Positions 15,858-24,424 are shown, counted from the first letter of the stretch. The stretch is DNA of 64,000 bases from JBGASG01 sp046328035 (GCA_046328035.1 JAXLXI010000002.1:124001-188000), one strand, 5' to 3'. Made by a program: numbers and translations. The notes: a model not told the origin generated them from the letters alone.

Positions 15858-16694
15858 GTGGATGTAGTCTTCGAAGGTTCGCTGTCAAAGTCGTGGAGCA
15901 TGAAGGACGTGCTTCAGGCGGTGGCGGAACAGGATGCCGGTCTTTATGTACTGCGCATCGCATCCAAGGAAACCGACTGTGCCGGCCGGCTGGCCATCGC
16001 AGACGGTGAGTTCATCGTCGGCGCGTGCACAGACCAGGGAGAAAGCGGATATCCAGCCGTGCGGGAAATTTTGGCGATCGGAGAGGGGAGCTTCGTGCTG
16101 CTCGACAGCGGCTCCGAACACCCCAGCGATTTGAAGGATGTCCTCCACCTGTCATTGCCGCGATTGATCGAACACCTGCCGAACCTACCGGAAGATCCCG
16201 GACAGTTATTCGACCAGGGCTCTTTGCTCGACAAGCTGTTCGGCGGTAAGGATGCGCCTGTGGCGCCAATTCTGCCGCCGGGCGCCACGGATGAGGATGC
16301 CACCGCCGAAAGTGGCATCTCCGGCATCCAACTGGCCGCGCCCACCGCAGTCAGCGATGAACCAATCGCCGACGAAGCAGTTGACGCCATGGAAGCGCTG
16401 ATTGCACAGCGCGCCTCCGGTCAGCACGCACCCTTGCGCGACGAACCGCCCGCAGATGATTTCCGCCCGGTCACGAACTATCCAGATGAGATTTCAGACA
16501 CAATATCGCAGCCGGTCCCGTCTCAGCCTGAAACCTGGGAAGAAACACCAGTGCTGAGGATGGCGCTGAACGCCGTGATTATCGTTTCATTGCTGACTAC
16601 GATTATTTTCGGTCTGCCGACTTTCATAAAGACCATGGAGTCGCTTAGAATGCAGGGGAATCAAGTGCAGAAGGATGAGCCGGCTGGCTCATGA
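15858..16694 (+). CDS. DUF4388 (PatA-like) protein with C-terminal membrane anchor
   Basis: 278 residues from a GTG at 15858; the ATG at 15900 (GGAGC just before it) is a possible start. The N-terminal 115 residues have the DUF4388 pattern: FEGSLSKSWSMKDVLQAV, TDCAGRLAIADGEFIVGACT, then AVREILAIGEGSFVLLD. These domains occur in response-regulator and gliding proteins of cyanobacteria and deltaproteobacteria. A Pro/Ala/Asp-rich linker follows, then a single membrane helix at about 233-255 (LNAVIIVSLLTTIIFGLPTFI) and a short basic tail. Its function is not known. Same operon as the selenoprotein and cmk. Confidence 0.6.
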   Translation: MDVVFEGSLSKSWSMKDVLQAVAEQDAGLYVLRIASKETDCAGRLAIADGEFIVGACTDQGESGYPAVREILAIGEGSFVLLDSGSEHPSDLKDVLHLSLPRLIEHLPNLPEDPGQLFDQGSLLDKLFGGKDAPVAPILPPGATDEDATAESGISGIQLAAPTAVSDEPIADEAVDAMEALIAQRASGQHAPLRDEPPADDFRPVTNYPDEISDTISQPVPSQPETWEETPVLRMALNAVIIVSLLTTIIFGLPTFIKTMESLRMQGNQVQKDEPAGS

Positions 16695-16713
16695 ACTCAC
16701 GGCGGGGGAGCTT

Positions 16714-17463
16714 ATGTTACAGACCACAAGTTCCAATACGCAGCGCAACGAGGCTGACATGTCCCTACCGAAGCAGGACGGCATCGCCATCGATGGACCG
16801 GCCGGTGCAGGCAAGTCCACCGTCGCCCAGCGTGTCGCCGACAAGCTGCACTATCTCTATATAGATACCGGCGCAATGTACAGAGCCGCGACATGGATAG
16901 CTCTGGAGAAAAGGGCCAATCTGGAGAACGCCGACGAGGTCATTGCTCTCGTTGAGAAAGAGCGCATAGATCTGCAGCCGCCCGATACCTCTTCGCGAGG
17001 ACGCGTGCGTGTCTTCATCAACGATACAGACGTCACCATGATCGTCCGATCGCGCATCGTTACGCGCTTTGTCAGCCAGGTCTCAGCGATTGCCGGTATC
17101 CGCAAAATTATGGTGACGCGGCAACAGCAAATGGCTGACCGCGGCGGCGTCGTCATGGACGGCCGCGATATCGGCACCGTCGTTCTGCCGCGTGCAGCGC
17201 TAAAGATATTCCTCACAGCCAGCCCGGAAGTGCGCGCCGAGCGCCGCCAGAAGGACCTCAAGGAGATGGGTCAAATTGCCGATCTGAAGACCTTGATGGA
17301 AGAGATTACGGCGCGAGACCACTTCGATTCGACGAGAGAAACCTCTCCTCTGCGGCAAGCTGAAGATGCCATCGTAATCGATACTGACGGTCTATCCATC
17401 GACGATGTCGTCGAACAAGTGTTGGCTCTGGCCGAAACTCGCCTGCACGGCTTTCGTTCTTAG
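16714..17463 (+). CDS. cmk: Cytidylate kinase
   Basis: 249 residues. Phosphorylates CMP/dCMP. P-loop DGPAGAGKST, nucleotide-binding IDTGAMYRAATW, MDGRDIGTVVLP and the lid region ASPEVRAERRQKDL are all present. I chose the ATG at 16714 because GGGGGAG stands 5 nt before it; an upstream ATG at 16675 would overlap the preceding gene. The stop overlaps the end of the convergent matrixin gene by 4 bp. Confidence 0.93.
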   Translation: MLQTTSSNTQRNEADMSLPKQDGIAIDGPAGAGKSTVAQRVADKLHYLYIDTGAMYRAATWIALEKRANLENADEVIALVEKERIDLQPPDTSSRGRVRVFINDTDVTMIVRSRIVTRFVSQVSAIAGIRKIMVTRQQQMADRGGVVMDGRDIGTVVLPRAALKIFLTASPEVRAERRQKDLKEMGQIADLKTLMEEITARDHFDSTRETSPLRQAEDAIVIDTDGLSIDDVVEQVLALAETRLHGFRS

Positions 17464-18257
17464 TTGCGGCGCGGCTTCGGTCCCAGAGTGACCATGGTGG
17501 CCGCAGAGTTCGCCGGGTAAGTGTCGTAGAGCTTGTTCATGGTGTTGATGTCGCGAGCCGTGAGCGTTCCTTGCGTAGGCGAAACCGCGTAATACATGAT
17601 GTCGTTGCGGTTGGTCGAATGCCCTTGCAGTCCCAGTGCGTGACCGACTTCGTGCAAGCAGGTCTTTTTCACTTCGTCGTCGGAAAACTGTCTTTGCGGC
17701 AACCGCGTCAAGAACTGCATCTTAGCACCAGATATGGTGCCAAGCCCGGTAGCCGGATTGAGTCGAGTCACCGCTGCGGTGCGGCCGGCTTCGGTGCCTT
17801 CCACGCGTTCGGTGACGGCATCGGTCCAGCGGATGGTGATGTCGGCGTCTTGAGGCGAGGAAACTTGAGACCAGGAAAGCTTGTGGTTGGTTACCTGGTC
17901 CCAGGTGTTGAATGCATCCACAATGAATCCGTTGAAGTTGGGGCGGTAGCCGGGAACAGAGCCGCCGTCTTCGATATACACCTTGAGGGGAAATCGATCT
18001 TGGGTCCAGGTGAACGTGCCTTCTTTGCAGACATCGTGCATGTAGTCGCCGGCCGCATTGGCGGCGCTCAGCGACATGCCGCCGACAGCCACAACCGGCG
18101 ACATCTGCACCTGGCGCAGATTGCCCGAGGAAACCACCGGTCTGCCGGTCCCGTAATTGCGCAGGTAGCCGTCCGAGTAAGCATCTGCCGAGGCTGCGGC
18201 GGGGACGAGAAACGAAACCAGTGCAGCCAGTGCCAGCCAATGCTTTTTGTTGCTCAT
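17460..18257 (-). CDS. Secreted matrixin-like zinc metalloprotease
   Basis: 265 residues; signal peptide (KHWLALAALVSFLVPAAASA, cut about residue 25). The zinc site is HEVGHALGLQGHS, with the third His at position 12 of the motif rather than 11 as in classical matrixins, and a Met-turn follows (RNDIMYYAVSP). The region before it (ADITIRWTDAVTE) is the usual edge strand that holds substrate. It is likely a small secreted endopeptidase. Ribosome site GAGGTAA precedes the ATG. A 57-nt imperfect hairpin (18316-18372) lies in the probable 5' leader. A second gene of this type is at 60916. Confidence 0.85.
   Translation of the reverse strand: MSNKKHWLALAALVSFLVPAAASADAYSDGYLRNYGTGRPVVSSGNLRQVQMSPVVAVGGMSLSAANAAGDYMHDVCKEGTFTWTQDRFPLKVYIEDGGSVPGYRPNFNGFIVDAFNTWDQVTNHKLSWSQVSSPQDADITIRWTDAVTERVEGTEAGRTAAVTRLNPATGLGTISGAKMQFLTRLPQRQFSDDEVKKTCLHEVGHALGLQGHSTNRNDIMYYAVSPTQGTLTARDINTMNKLYDTYPANSAATMVTLGPKPRRN
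17726..17739. repeat. Family B palindrome inside the matrixin gene
   Basis: CACC-AGATAT-GGTG, arms GCACCA/TGGTGC. On the coding strand it reads GGC ACC ATA TCT GGT GCT (GTISGA) and uses an ATA codon, while the other Ile codons I checked in this gene are ATC or ATT. Confidence 0.55.
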
Positions 18258-18588
18258 TCGGGGTTTACCTCGGCGAGATTTGCCTCGCTCACGGCGCGGG
18301 GCAGTTAAATCAGATGCGATGTCGGGGTGACTCAGCGGTCCGTGAGCCGCATGCAGTGAGTCGCTGCATCGCTTTCTTCTTTATACCTTCAACTTGTGAC
18401 TTTTTACCCGACACAAGCCCATGACTTTGAAGAAATATCTTGCTCAGCCGCACGGATTGCCATTGTTTGCCCGATCTGAAACTGCGGAAATCCCGATCAG
18501 CTCAGCGATACAACTTTACAATTTGCCACCATATCCGAAGGCACATGCCGCTGCAAGCTCAGCCGTAGCAGAAGCTCAGCAATAGGCT
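18258..18588. promoter_or_regulatory. Intergenic leader region with two hairpins
   Basis: Between the kinase stop and the matrixin start, both minus. A long imperfect hairpin spans 18316-18372: GCGATG/CATCGC outer stem, GTGACTCA/TGAGTCGC middle stem (one wobble) and GCGG/CCGC inner stem. A shorter hairpin GCGAG/CTCGC lies at about 18274-18289, just before the matrixin ribosome site. On the plus strand the long hairpin is followed by TTTCTTCTTT, but no plus-strand gene precedes it. A structured 5' leader of the protease mRNA is the likelier reading. Confidence 0.4.
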
Positions 18589-20241
18589 CTACTGCTGGTC
18601 CGGCACCAGCTTCAGATTATTCACCGACAACCGCAGTTCCTGCGGATCGCCTTCCACCCAGTACGAAAACTCCACTGCTTCATAGCCGGCCGGCGGCTTG
18701 ATCCAGGGCTGCTTGCTCAGCGACTTGGCTTGCATGAGCACCTCGCTGTAAAACTGCTGCACTCGCTGATCTCCGGCATCCGCCCACTTGGTATTGGCAA
18801 AAACCTGTCCGTCACCAGATATGGTGACATTCATTTCCATGCGCGCCCCCTTGGGAATAGACCCGTCCGCCGGTCGCATTTCATCGAAAATCTTCTGGTA
18901 ATACTCACCCCATTGCTGAGTCTCCAGCTTCACCTGCGAATTGCTCATCAGCTTGGCGTAGTCGCCATCGGAAAGTCCGTCTCCTTGATTATGAAAGGCC
19001 ATGACGTCGGATTTTTGTCCCGCCGCACCTTGCTGAAGATCAACCATCAAAAAGAGTTTCGAGGCCAGTGGCGGCAGTTTGTGCACCGCCCGCGGTGCGC
19101 GGAGAACGGGCGGCGACGGGGGAACCGGAGGAGCGGGAATATGACGTCCTTCCAGTTCAGACGGGAAGTCCGGACCATGATACGCGAGGTTGGCAGCCAG
19201 AAATGCCGCACAAACAGTCATAATCGCCAGCGCTACAGAAACCGCAAGCAAAGCTCCATTTCTCTCAGACCGCTTCTTCTCAAATGATTGAGGCTTGCCA
19301 GGCTGTCCAGATTTGAGCGCCGTCTGTGAAATCGCTTTATTGAGCCGACAACATTCGAGATCCGCAGCCAGCGCTTCCACCGATTGATAGCGATCGGCAG
19401 GGTCCTGAGCCAGACAGCGAAACACCACCTGTTCCAGCGCTGAAGGCGCCCTCACACCGAGTTCGGCAAACGACTTCGGCTTCTCATTCAACCGGTACCA
19501 GACCGTCTCCAGAAAGTTGGCGCCTTTGACCGGCGGCTGGCCGGTCAGGCACTCATACATGACACATCCCAGCGAATAGATGTCCGACGGCTTGCCTGCT
19601 GTCGCGCCCATGCATTGCTCAGGGCTCATGTATAGCGGAGTTCCGAGTATCTCGCCGGTCTGAGAGATTTCCTGTCCTGGTTCTCCCACCAGAGCCTTTG
19701 CCAATCCGAAGTCGGCCAGCTTGGCGGTTTCTTCTCCAGCTGAGGCTTCCTGAATGAGGATATTGCTCGGCTTGATGTCGCGGTGCACAACGCCCTTGCG
19801 GTGTGCATGAGCCAGCCCGGCGCAGACATCGGCGAATACTTTATAGAAGCGCTCGAGGGGCAGCTTCCCCTCAGCTTGCACAGCTTCGGACAGAGAGCGT
19901 CCTTCAACGTACTCCATGGTTATGTACGCCGCGCCATCAACACCGAAGTCGTAGATATGCACGATGTTTCCATGCGTCAGGGCCGCCACGGTTGCCGCTT
20001 CGCGCTTGAAACGTTCGACACTTTGATCGCGCCGGTCGGCGAGCACTTTGATGGCAACGTTTTGCCCCGTCAGCCGATGCTTGCCACGATAGACCGAGGC
20101 CATGCCGCCTGTTGCCACGTGCACGACGTGTTCGTACTTATCCAGTAGGCTGTCCGGAACCGGCGTCAGATCTGCTGCACCAGAGCCACGGCTGCCGCTG
20201 ACTATGAGTTCGATTTCGCCGAGTTTCTCATCCATAGACAT
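18589..20241 (-). CDS. Membrane-anchored Ser/Thr protein kinase (PknB-like)
   Basis: 550 residues. The kinase domain covers about 35-300: ATGGMASVYRG loop, Lys65 (VAIKVL), HRDIKPSN with catalytic Asp155, and DFG at 177-179. A membrane helix is at about 330-352 (LLAVSVALAIMTVCAAFLA), followed by a Pro-rich spacer (PAPPVPPSPPVLRAP). The extracytoplasmic C-terminus (about 390-550) resembles a TonB C-terminal domain: MEMNVTISGDGQVF, then KSLSKQPWIKPPAGYEAVEF. Bacterial PknB kinases usually carry PASTA repeats here, so this is an uncommon partner. Start at the first of two close ATG codons (20241/20235). Confidence 0.85.
   Translation of the reverse strand: MSMDEKLGEIELIVSGSRGSGAADLTPVPDSLLDKYEHVVHVATGGMASVYRGKHRLTGQNVAIKVLADRRDQSVERFKREAATVAALTHGNIVHIYDFGVDGAAYITMEYVEGRSLSEAVQAEGKLPLERFYKVFADVCAGLAHAHRKGVVHRDIKPSNILIQEASAGEETAKLADFGLAKALVGEPGQEISQTGEILGTPLYMSPEQCMGATAGKPSDIYSLGCVMYECLTGQPPVKGANFLETVWYRLNEKPKSFAELGVRAPSALEQVVFRCLAQDPADRYQSVEALAADLECCRLNKAISQTALKSGQPGKPQSFEKKRSERNGALLAVSVALAIMTVCAAFLAANLAYHGPDFPSELEGRHIPAPPVPPSPPVLRAPRAVHKLPPLASKLFLMVDLQQGAAGQKSDVMAFHNQGDGLSDGDYAKLMSNSQVKLETQQWGEYYQKIFDEMRPADGSIPKGARMEMNVTISGDGQVFANTKWADAGDQRVQQFYSEVLMQAKSLSKQPWIKPPAGYEAVEFSYWVEGDPQELRLSVNNLKLVPDQQ
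18813..18826. repeat. Family B palindrome inside the kinase gene
   Basis: CACC-AGATAT-GGTG, perfect 7-bp arms GTCACCA/TGGTGAC (18811-18828). On the coding strand it reads GTC ACC ATA TCT GGT GAC (VTISGD), nearly the same as in the matrixin gene. Confidence 0.55.
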
Positions 20242-20277
20242 TATTGTCTCAGGACAAGTCGATGCTTGCTTACTTGT

Positions 20278-20685
20278 CTATTGTCCCGGCGGGCTCGGGC
20301 CTGGACTTGGATGGTAGACCGTCACACCGTTGCCACCCTGTCCACCCACACCGCTGTTGCCACCGGCGCCGCTCACGTGAGAAGTCCCGGCGCCTCCGCC
20401 ACCACCCATCGAGCTGGTCAGCCCGCGCGCCTGGCGCTTATCTGCCTGGTCGACGACACCGTCTCCGTTCAAATCCTGGTTTCGATAGCCGCCTCGACCA
20501 CCACGCCGCGACAAACCTCGGCCGCCGCCGAAGTTGCCGCCGCGTTTCAGCCCGCTGCCTCCCCGCTTGATGCCTCCGCCCCTGCCGCCCCGCGCGTCAC
20601 AAGATTGCTCGGCAACAAACGAAACGACCGGTGCAAGCAACGTTGCAAATACACCGAGCGCTATCAGGCGACTGCGAAATATCAT
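20278..20685 (-). CDS. Secreted Gly-rich protein with an EF-hand/dockerin-like loop
   Basis: 135 residues. Signal peptide MIFRSRLIALGVFATLLAPVVS, then Arg/Gly-rich repeats (RGGRGGG, KRGGSGLKRGG), then one calcium-binding loop DLNGDGVVDQAD with ligands at positions 1, 3, 5, 9 and 12, followed by Gly- and Pro-rich stretches. The DxNxDGxxDxxD pattern is that of an EF-hand or half a dockerin. With only one loop it cannot be a full dockerin. GGAG lies 9 nt before the ATG. It is transcribed toward the kinase gene, 36 nt downstream, possibly together. Confidence 0.65.
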   Translation of the reverse strand: MIFRSRLIALGVFATLLAPVVSFVAEQSCDARGGRGGGIKRGGSGLKRGGNFGGGRGLSRRGGRGGYRNQDLNGDGVVDQADKRQARGLTSSMGGGGGAGTSHVSGAGGNSGVGGQGGNGVTVYHPSPGPSPPGQ

Positions 20686-20849
20686 GGAAATTCTCCAAAA
20701 CTACGGCTGCGTGCGCTTCTTCGAGCATGGTCCATCTCTAGTATGCACCCAAAAGCCTCAAGCGAATAGCTTTGGTTGAAAGCGCCATACTGTTGCGTGC
20801 GTCATGCTATTGTGACGCGGTCATAAAGCTCAACCCAGGGGGCGAACAT

Positions 20850-21611
20850 ATGAGAATTGTTGTCGTTGGCGCCAGCGGCTTGATTGGTGCGAAGACGGTG
20901 GAAAGGCTGCGGAAACAAGGGCACGACATCGTTCCCGCGTCACGTAAGTCGGGCGTCAACACAATCACAGGCGAAGGCTTGCAAGAAGCAATCAAGGGTG
21001 CCGATGTGGTTCTCGACGTCTCCAACGCGCCTTCTTGGGAAGACAAAGAAGTTATGGAGTTCTTCGAGGTCTCTACAAAGAACCTGCTCGCGGCCGGCGG
21101 CGAGGCTGGGGTCAAACACCACATCGCGCTTGGCGTCGTTGGTACAGACCGCTTGCAAGACAGCGGCTATTTCCGAGCTAAGCAGGTGCAGGAGAAGTTG
21201 ATCAAGTCCGGCAAGATTCCGTACACCATTGTGCACGCAACTCAGTTTTTCGAATTCCTGGGCGGCATTGCCGATGCAGCAACGGTGGGCAGCACAACCA
21301 ACTTGTCCACAGGTCATATGCAACCTATCGCTGCCGATGATGTCGCAGACGTCATGGCATCAACGTGCGCACAGACACCGGTCAACACCACCATTGAAAT
21401 CGCCGGTCCCGATCGCCTTCCGCAAAACGAGCTGGTCGCGAGGTATCTAAAAGCCACCGGCGATTCGCGTCAAATCACAGCTGCAGCCGATGCTCCCTAT
21501 TACGGAGTGATTCTGGATGAGCACAAGCTCGTGCCAGGACCAGGCGGAAAGATCTGTCCGACCAGCCTTGACGAGTGGCTCAAGACCAAAGCACCGGCAG
21601 TGAAACACTGA
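20850..21611 (+). CDS. NAD(P)-binding reductase, NmrA/atypical SDR type
   Basis: 253 residues from the ATG at 20850, which has AGGGGG upstream. Rossmann motif GASGLIGAKTVERL, acidic/basic loop PASRKSG, and YFRAKQVQEKLIKSGKIPYTIVHATQFFEF in place of the YxxxK region, as in NmrA-like or NAD-dependent epimerase-like proteins that lack the usual catalytic triad. The substrate is unknown; many relatives act on quinones or as redox sensors. Isolated between two minus-strand genes. Confidence 0.8.
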   Translation: MRIVVVGASGLIGAKTVERLRKQGHDIVPASRKSGVNTITGEGLQEAIKGADVVLDVSNAPSWEDKEVMEFFEVSTKNLLAAGGEAGVKHHIALGVVGTDRLQDSGYFRAKQVQEKLIKSGKIPYTIVHATQFFEFLGGIADAATVGSTTNLSTGHMQPIAADDVADVMASTCAQTPVNTTIEIAGPDRLPQNELVARYLKATGDSRQITAAADAPYYGVILDEHKLVPGPGGKICPTSLDEWLKTKAPAVKH

Positions 21612-21631
21612 GACTGTGATCCTCACCGCAC

Positions 21632-23998
21632 TCAGGAAAAGTCTTCTTTGACTTCGTCGCGACCAATCAGGCGCTCCGTGTCCATACACACATTAACGAG
21701 ATCCTCCGCCACGTTCGGAGCCCGGATAATCTGGCGGCACAGGTCCACAGTGCGGCGCAGCGCTCTCACGATATCGCCCTCATCGAATTGACTGGTGCGG
21801 CGAATATCTTCCCACGTTGCACCGTCAGCCCACAGTTGAGTGAGCCCGGAAAATATCGGTGAGAACTCGACCGGAATCTCTACATCGAAGTCGCGCTGCA
21901 ATCTGAAAACGCTGCGCCCAATTTTATTGATCTTCTCGAGAGCCAGGTCAGCAGCCGGTCCCATACGGATGCGCATGGCGGACTCAATTCGATCTTCTTC
22001 ACTGACGAGCGCGGTAATCACCGCTGCCAGTTCCGGCGGTCTCAATTTGTTCAGCACACCGCTGACAATCACTTCACTTAAGAATAACTCGTTCGTCGCC
22101 CGCAGCGCCGCCGTCATTTCGCCAAGCTTGGTCGGGGTGCCGCCATCGAGATAGCCTTGCAAGCGCAGGATGTTGGAGAGCGATTCGAACTCACGAAAAT
22201 ACTTTCCATGTTCCTTACCGATGCGTCTCGTCATCTCACGTATGCGATTTTCGAGCACCTTAATCCGGTCACTCTGTTTGCTGCAGGGCTTCTGCTCCGG
22301 ACAGCCGTGGCACGGCATGTCATGAGCCTTCTGCGTGAACTCAGCACTTTCCACCCTCAAGGCATCCACAGCTTCTGCGCCACTACCACCGGTATCACCG
22401 TGCTGAGTCAGCGAGCGCTCCATATGCTTTATTTGTTTCTGTTTTGTAGCTGCCGCCTCCAGGTATCTATTGTATTGCGGCAGGTCCCCGAGCTCACCGG
22501 GACAGAGCGGGTTCTTCAGTTTCTCCAGCTCACGCTCCCACACCATCTTCTGAAGAAACAGCGGGTCCAGCTGCTGCTGGAGAAGAAACTGACCGAAGCT
22601 GCGCTCGATCAAGTCCTTCGCCTCTTCCATAGTGTGTCGCTGCAAGAGGTTAAGCACCATTCCATAGGAAGGAGTGAATCGGCTTTCCAGAGGATCCGCC
22701 GGCGCCGCGGCCAACTTAGCTGCATCCTCGACGCTCTCATATGGATGACTGAGTACGACCACGTGCCCGATCTCGTCCATGCCTCGGCGTCCTGCCCGAC
22801 CGCTCATTTGCAAAAATTCGCTGGCGGTCAACGAACGGTGTCCTTCATCGGCACGCTTGGAAATGGCACTAATGATCGTGGTGCGCGCCGGCATGTTAAT
22901 CCCGGCCGCCAGAGTTTCGGTCGCGAAGACTACCTTCAGCAGTCCCTTCTGGAAGAGTTTCTCAACCACATGCTTCCAACTGGGCAGCATGCCGGCATGG
23001 TGAACCGACATCCCCTCATACAAAAAGAGCAAGTGCGGATGCGACCGCAAATTCTCGTTATCGGCGACCAACTCATCGACAGCCTTCTTGATTTGGCGCC
23101 GTTCGTCGTCAGTAACGAGCACCACACCACGACACTTCTTCATCGACTCTTCACAGCCGCGTCTGGAGAAAAGGAAGTAAATCGCCGGCAGCATCTCTTT
23201 GGCATACAGGGTCATCAGCACGTCGCGCGGATCGGGCATGTCTTCGTTGCGCCGCCTTGGACCACCACGGCGAGGAAACTTCTGCTTACCGCCGAACAAC
23301 GACTTTAGCTGCGGGTTCATACCGCTGCCGCCCGGTCGCAAGAGAGGAAACAGCTTCCTGCCACCGAAATAATAAAATCGCAGAGGCACCGGACGGAAAC
23401 TGGAACTGACCAGTGCCGTCGGCCCGTGTGTTTGATCAATCCATTCCGTCAACTCAGCAGCATTCGCAACCGTCGCGGACAGCGCCACCAATTGAATCTC
23501 GGAGGGCGAATAGATGATCGACTCTTCCCAGACGGTGCCGCGCTGAGCATCGTTCATGTAGTGACATTCATCCAGAATCACCGATGCCACATTGGCCAAA
23601 TTCTTGTTGACGTCACCAAAACTGGTTCCATAGAGCATGTTGCGGTAAACCTCGGTGGTCATCACAACAATCGGTGCATCTCGATTGACTGAAATGTCGC
23701 CAGTCAGAAGCCCAACCTTTTCCTCGCCGTATTTCTGGCGCAGGTCGAAAAGCTTCTGGTTAGAAAGTGCTTTTAAAGGCGTCGTGTAGAAACAGCGGCG
23801 GTTGGAGCGCAGAGCCAACTCGACAGCATACTCGGCGATCACCGTCTTGCCTGAACCGGTGGGCGCGCACACGACGACGCTCTTGCCTTCATCGATGTGC
23901 TCGATGGCTTCCAGCTGGAACTCGTCCAGCGGAAACTGGAAGAGTTCTTTGACATCTATCGAGATATTTTTCTTCAGAGGTTGAAACACTTCAACCAA
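21632..23998 (-). CDS. Ski2-like DEAD/DEAH-box RNA helicase
   Basis: 788 residues. Motif I APTGSGKTVIAEYAVE, motif II DECHYM, motif III LSATVANAAE, and motif VI QMSGRAGRRGMDEIG give an SF2 helicase of the Ski2/Mtr4 group, common in cyanobacteria and actinobacteria. After the core there is a cysteine-containing insert (MPCHGCPEQKPC) and a helical DSHCT-type domain (about 640-780). Likely role: unwinding of structured RNA during decay or processing. The start is a TTG at 23998 with GGAG about 14 nt upstream; a GTG at 23989 is another option. Confidence 0.85.
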   Translation of the reverse strand: MVEVFQPLKKNISIDVKELFQFPLDEFQLEAIEHIDEGKSVVVCAPTGSGKTVIAEYAVELALRSNRRCFYTTPLKALSNQKLFDLRQKYGEEKVGLLTGDISVNRDAPIVVMTTEVYRNMLYGTSFGDVNKNLANVASVILDECHYMNDAQRGTVWEESIIYSPSEIQLVALSATVANAAELTEWIDQTHGPTALVSSSFRPVPLRFYYFGGRKLFPLLRPGGSGMNPQLKSLFGGKQKFPRRGGPRRRNEDMPDPRDVLMTLYAKEMLPAIYFLFSRRGCEESMKKCRGVVLVTDDERRQIKKAVDELVADNENLRSHPHLLFLYEGMSVHHAGMLPSWKHVVEKLFQKGLLKVVFATETLAAGINMPARTTIISAISKRADEGHRSLTASEFLQMSGRAGRRGMDEIGHVVVLSHPYESVEDAAKLAAAPADPLESRFTPSYGMVLNLLQRHTMEEAKDLIERSFGQFLLQQQLDPLFLQKMVWERELEKLKNPLCPGELGDLPQYNRYLEAAATKQKQIKHMERSLTQHGDTGGSGAEAVDALRVESAEFTQKAHDMPCHGCPEQKPCSKQSDRIKVLENRIREMTRRIGKEHGKYFREFESLSNILRLQGYLDGGTPTKLGEMTAALRATNELFLSEVIVSGVLNKLRPPELAAVITALVSEEDRIESAMRIRMGPAADLALEKINKIGRSVFRLQRDFDVEIPVEFSPIFSGLTQLWADGATWEDIRRTSQFDEGDIVRALRRTVDLCRQIIRAPNVAEDLVNVCMDTERLIGRDEVKEDFS

Positions 23999-24078
23999 TA
24001 ATACATAGAAACTCCGCCGCCCGCGCCGCTGGTCCGGCGGTAAACCAGGCGGTCAGCCGACGGTCGATACAGTGCGTA

Positions 24079-24084
24079 TATAAT
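24079..24084 (+). promoter_or_regulatory. Promoter -10 of the tRNA gene
   Basis: Consensus TATAAT, 10 nt before the first tRNA base. No clear -35 is visible. Confidence 0.5.
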
Positions 24085-24094
24085 GTAAGTGCTA

Positions 24095-24169
24095 CGGGAC
24101 GTGGCGCAGGGGTAGCGCGCACCTTTGGGGTGGGTGAGGCCGGAGGTTCGAATCCTCTCGTCCCGACCA
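24095..24169 (+). tRNA. tRNA-Pro (anticodon GGG), CCA encoded
   Basis: A 75-nt cloverleaf. Acceptor stem CGGGACG/CGTCCCG, D arm GCGC/GCGC, anticodon stem CACCT/GGGTG with loop TTGGGGT (anticodon GGG, G37), T arm GGAGG-TTCGAAT-CCTCT, discriminator A and genomic CCA. It reads CCC and CCT codons. Confidence 0.95.
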
Positions 24170-24179
24170 TAAACAGGCA

Positions 24180-24210
24180 GGTCAGGCATCGCGCCTGGCC
24201 TTTCTTTTTC
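24180..24210 (+). terminator. Terminator of the tRNA-Pro gene
   Basis: Stem GGTCAGGC/GCCTGGCC (8 bp, one wobble), 5-nt loop ATCGC, followed by TTTCTTTTTC. Starts 11 nt after the tRNA. Confidence 0.8.
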
Positions 24211-24231
24211 GCCCTGACTCCCCTCAGATCT

Positions 24232-24247
24232 CAACCGATATCGGTTG
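24232..24247. repeat. Family A palindrome, copy 2
   Basis: Perfect 16-bp core CAACCGAT/ATCGGTTG. The left arm continues to AGATCT; the right outer arm is changed (GGGTTT). It lies just after the tRNA terminator and 60 bp from copy 3. Confidence 0.75.
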
Positions 24248-24291
24248 GGTTTCTCGCACCGTGTCGAGTCGGGGGTTGTCATTGAGCCTGT

Positions 24292-24325
24292 GTCAGATCT
24301 GAACCGATATCGGTTCAGATCTGAC
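24292..24325. repeat. Family A palindrome, copy 3 (34-bp perfect palindrome)
   Basis: Perfect palindrome of 34 bp centred at 24308/24309. Half-site: GTCAGATCTGAACCGAT. Compared with the other copies, TCAACC/GGTTGA is replaced by TGAACC/GGTTCA: both arms changed together, so pairing is kept. Confidence 0.85.
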
Positions 24326-24424
24326 GTCGAGAGCTTCGGCAGTCGGCAAAAAGGCAGAAAAGTGGAGATTTTCGCCTCCACCTTTCTGGGTTACTTTGTT
24401 GACCGGCAGGTTACTTCAGTCTGA

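Noticed and set aside
22157..23308. 383-codon plus frame
   Set aside because: Antisense to the Ski2-like helicase, whose motifs are all in order.
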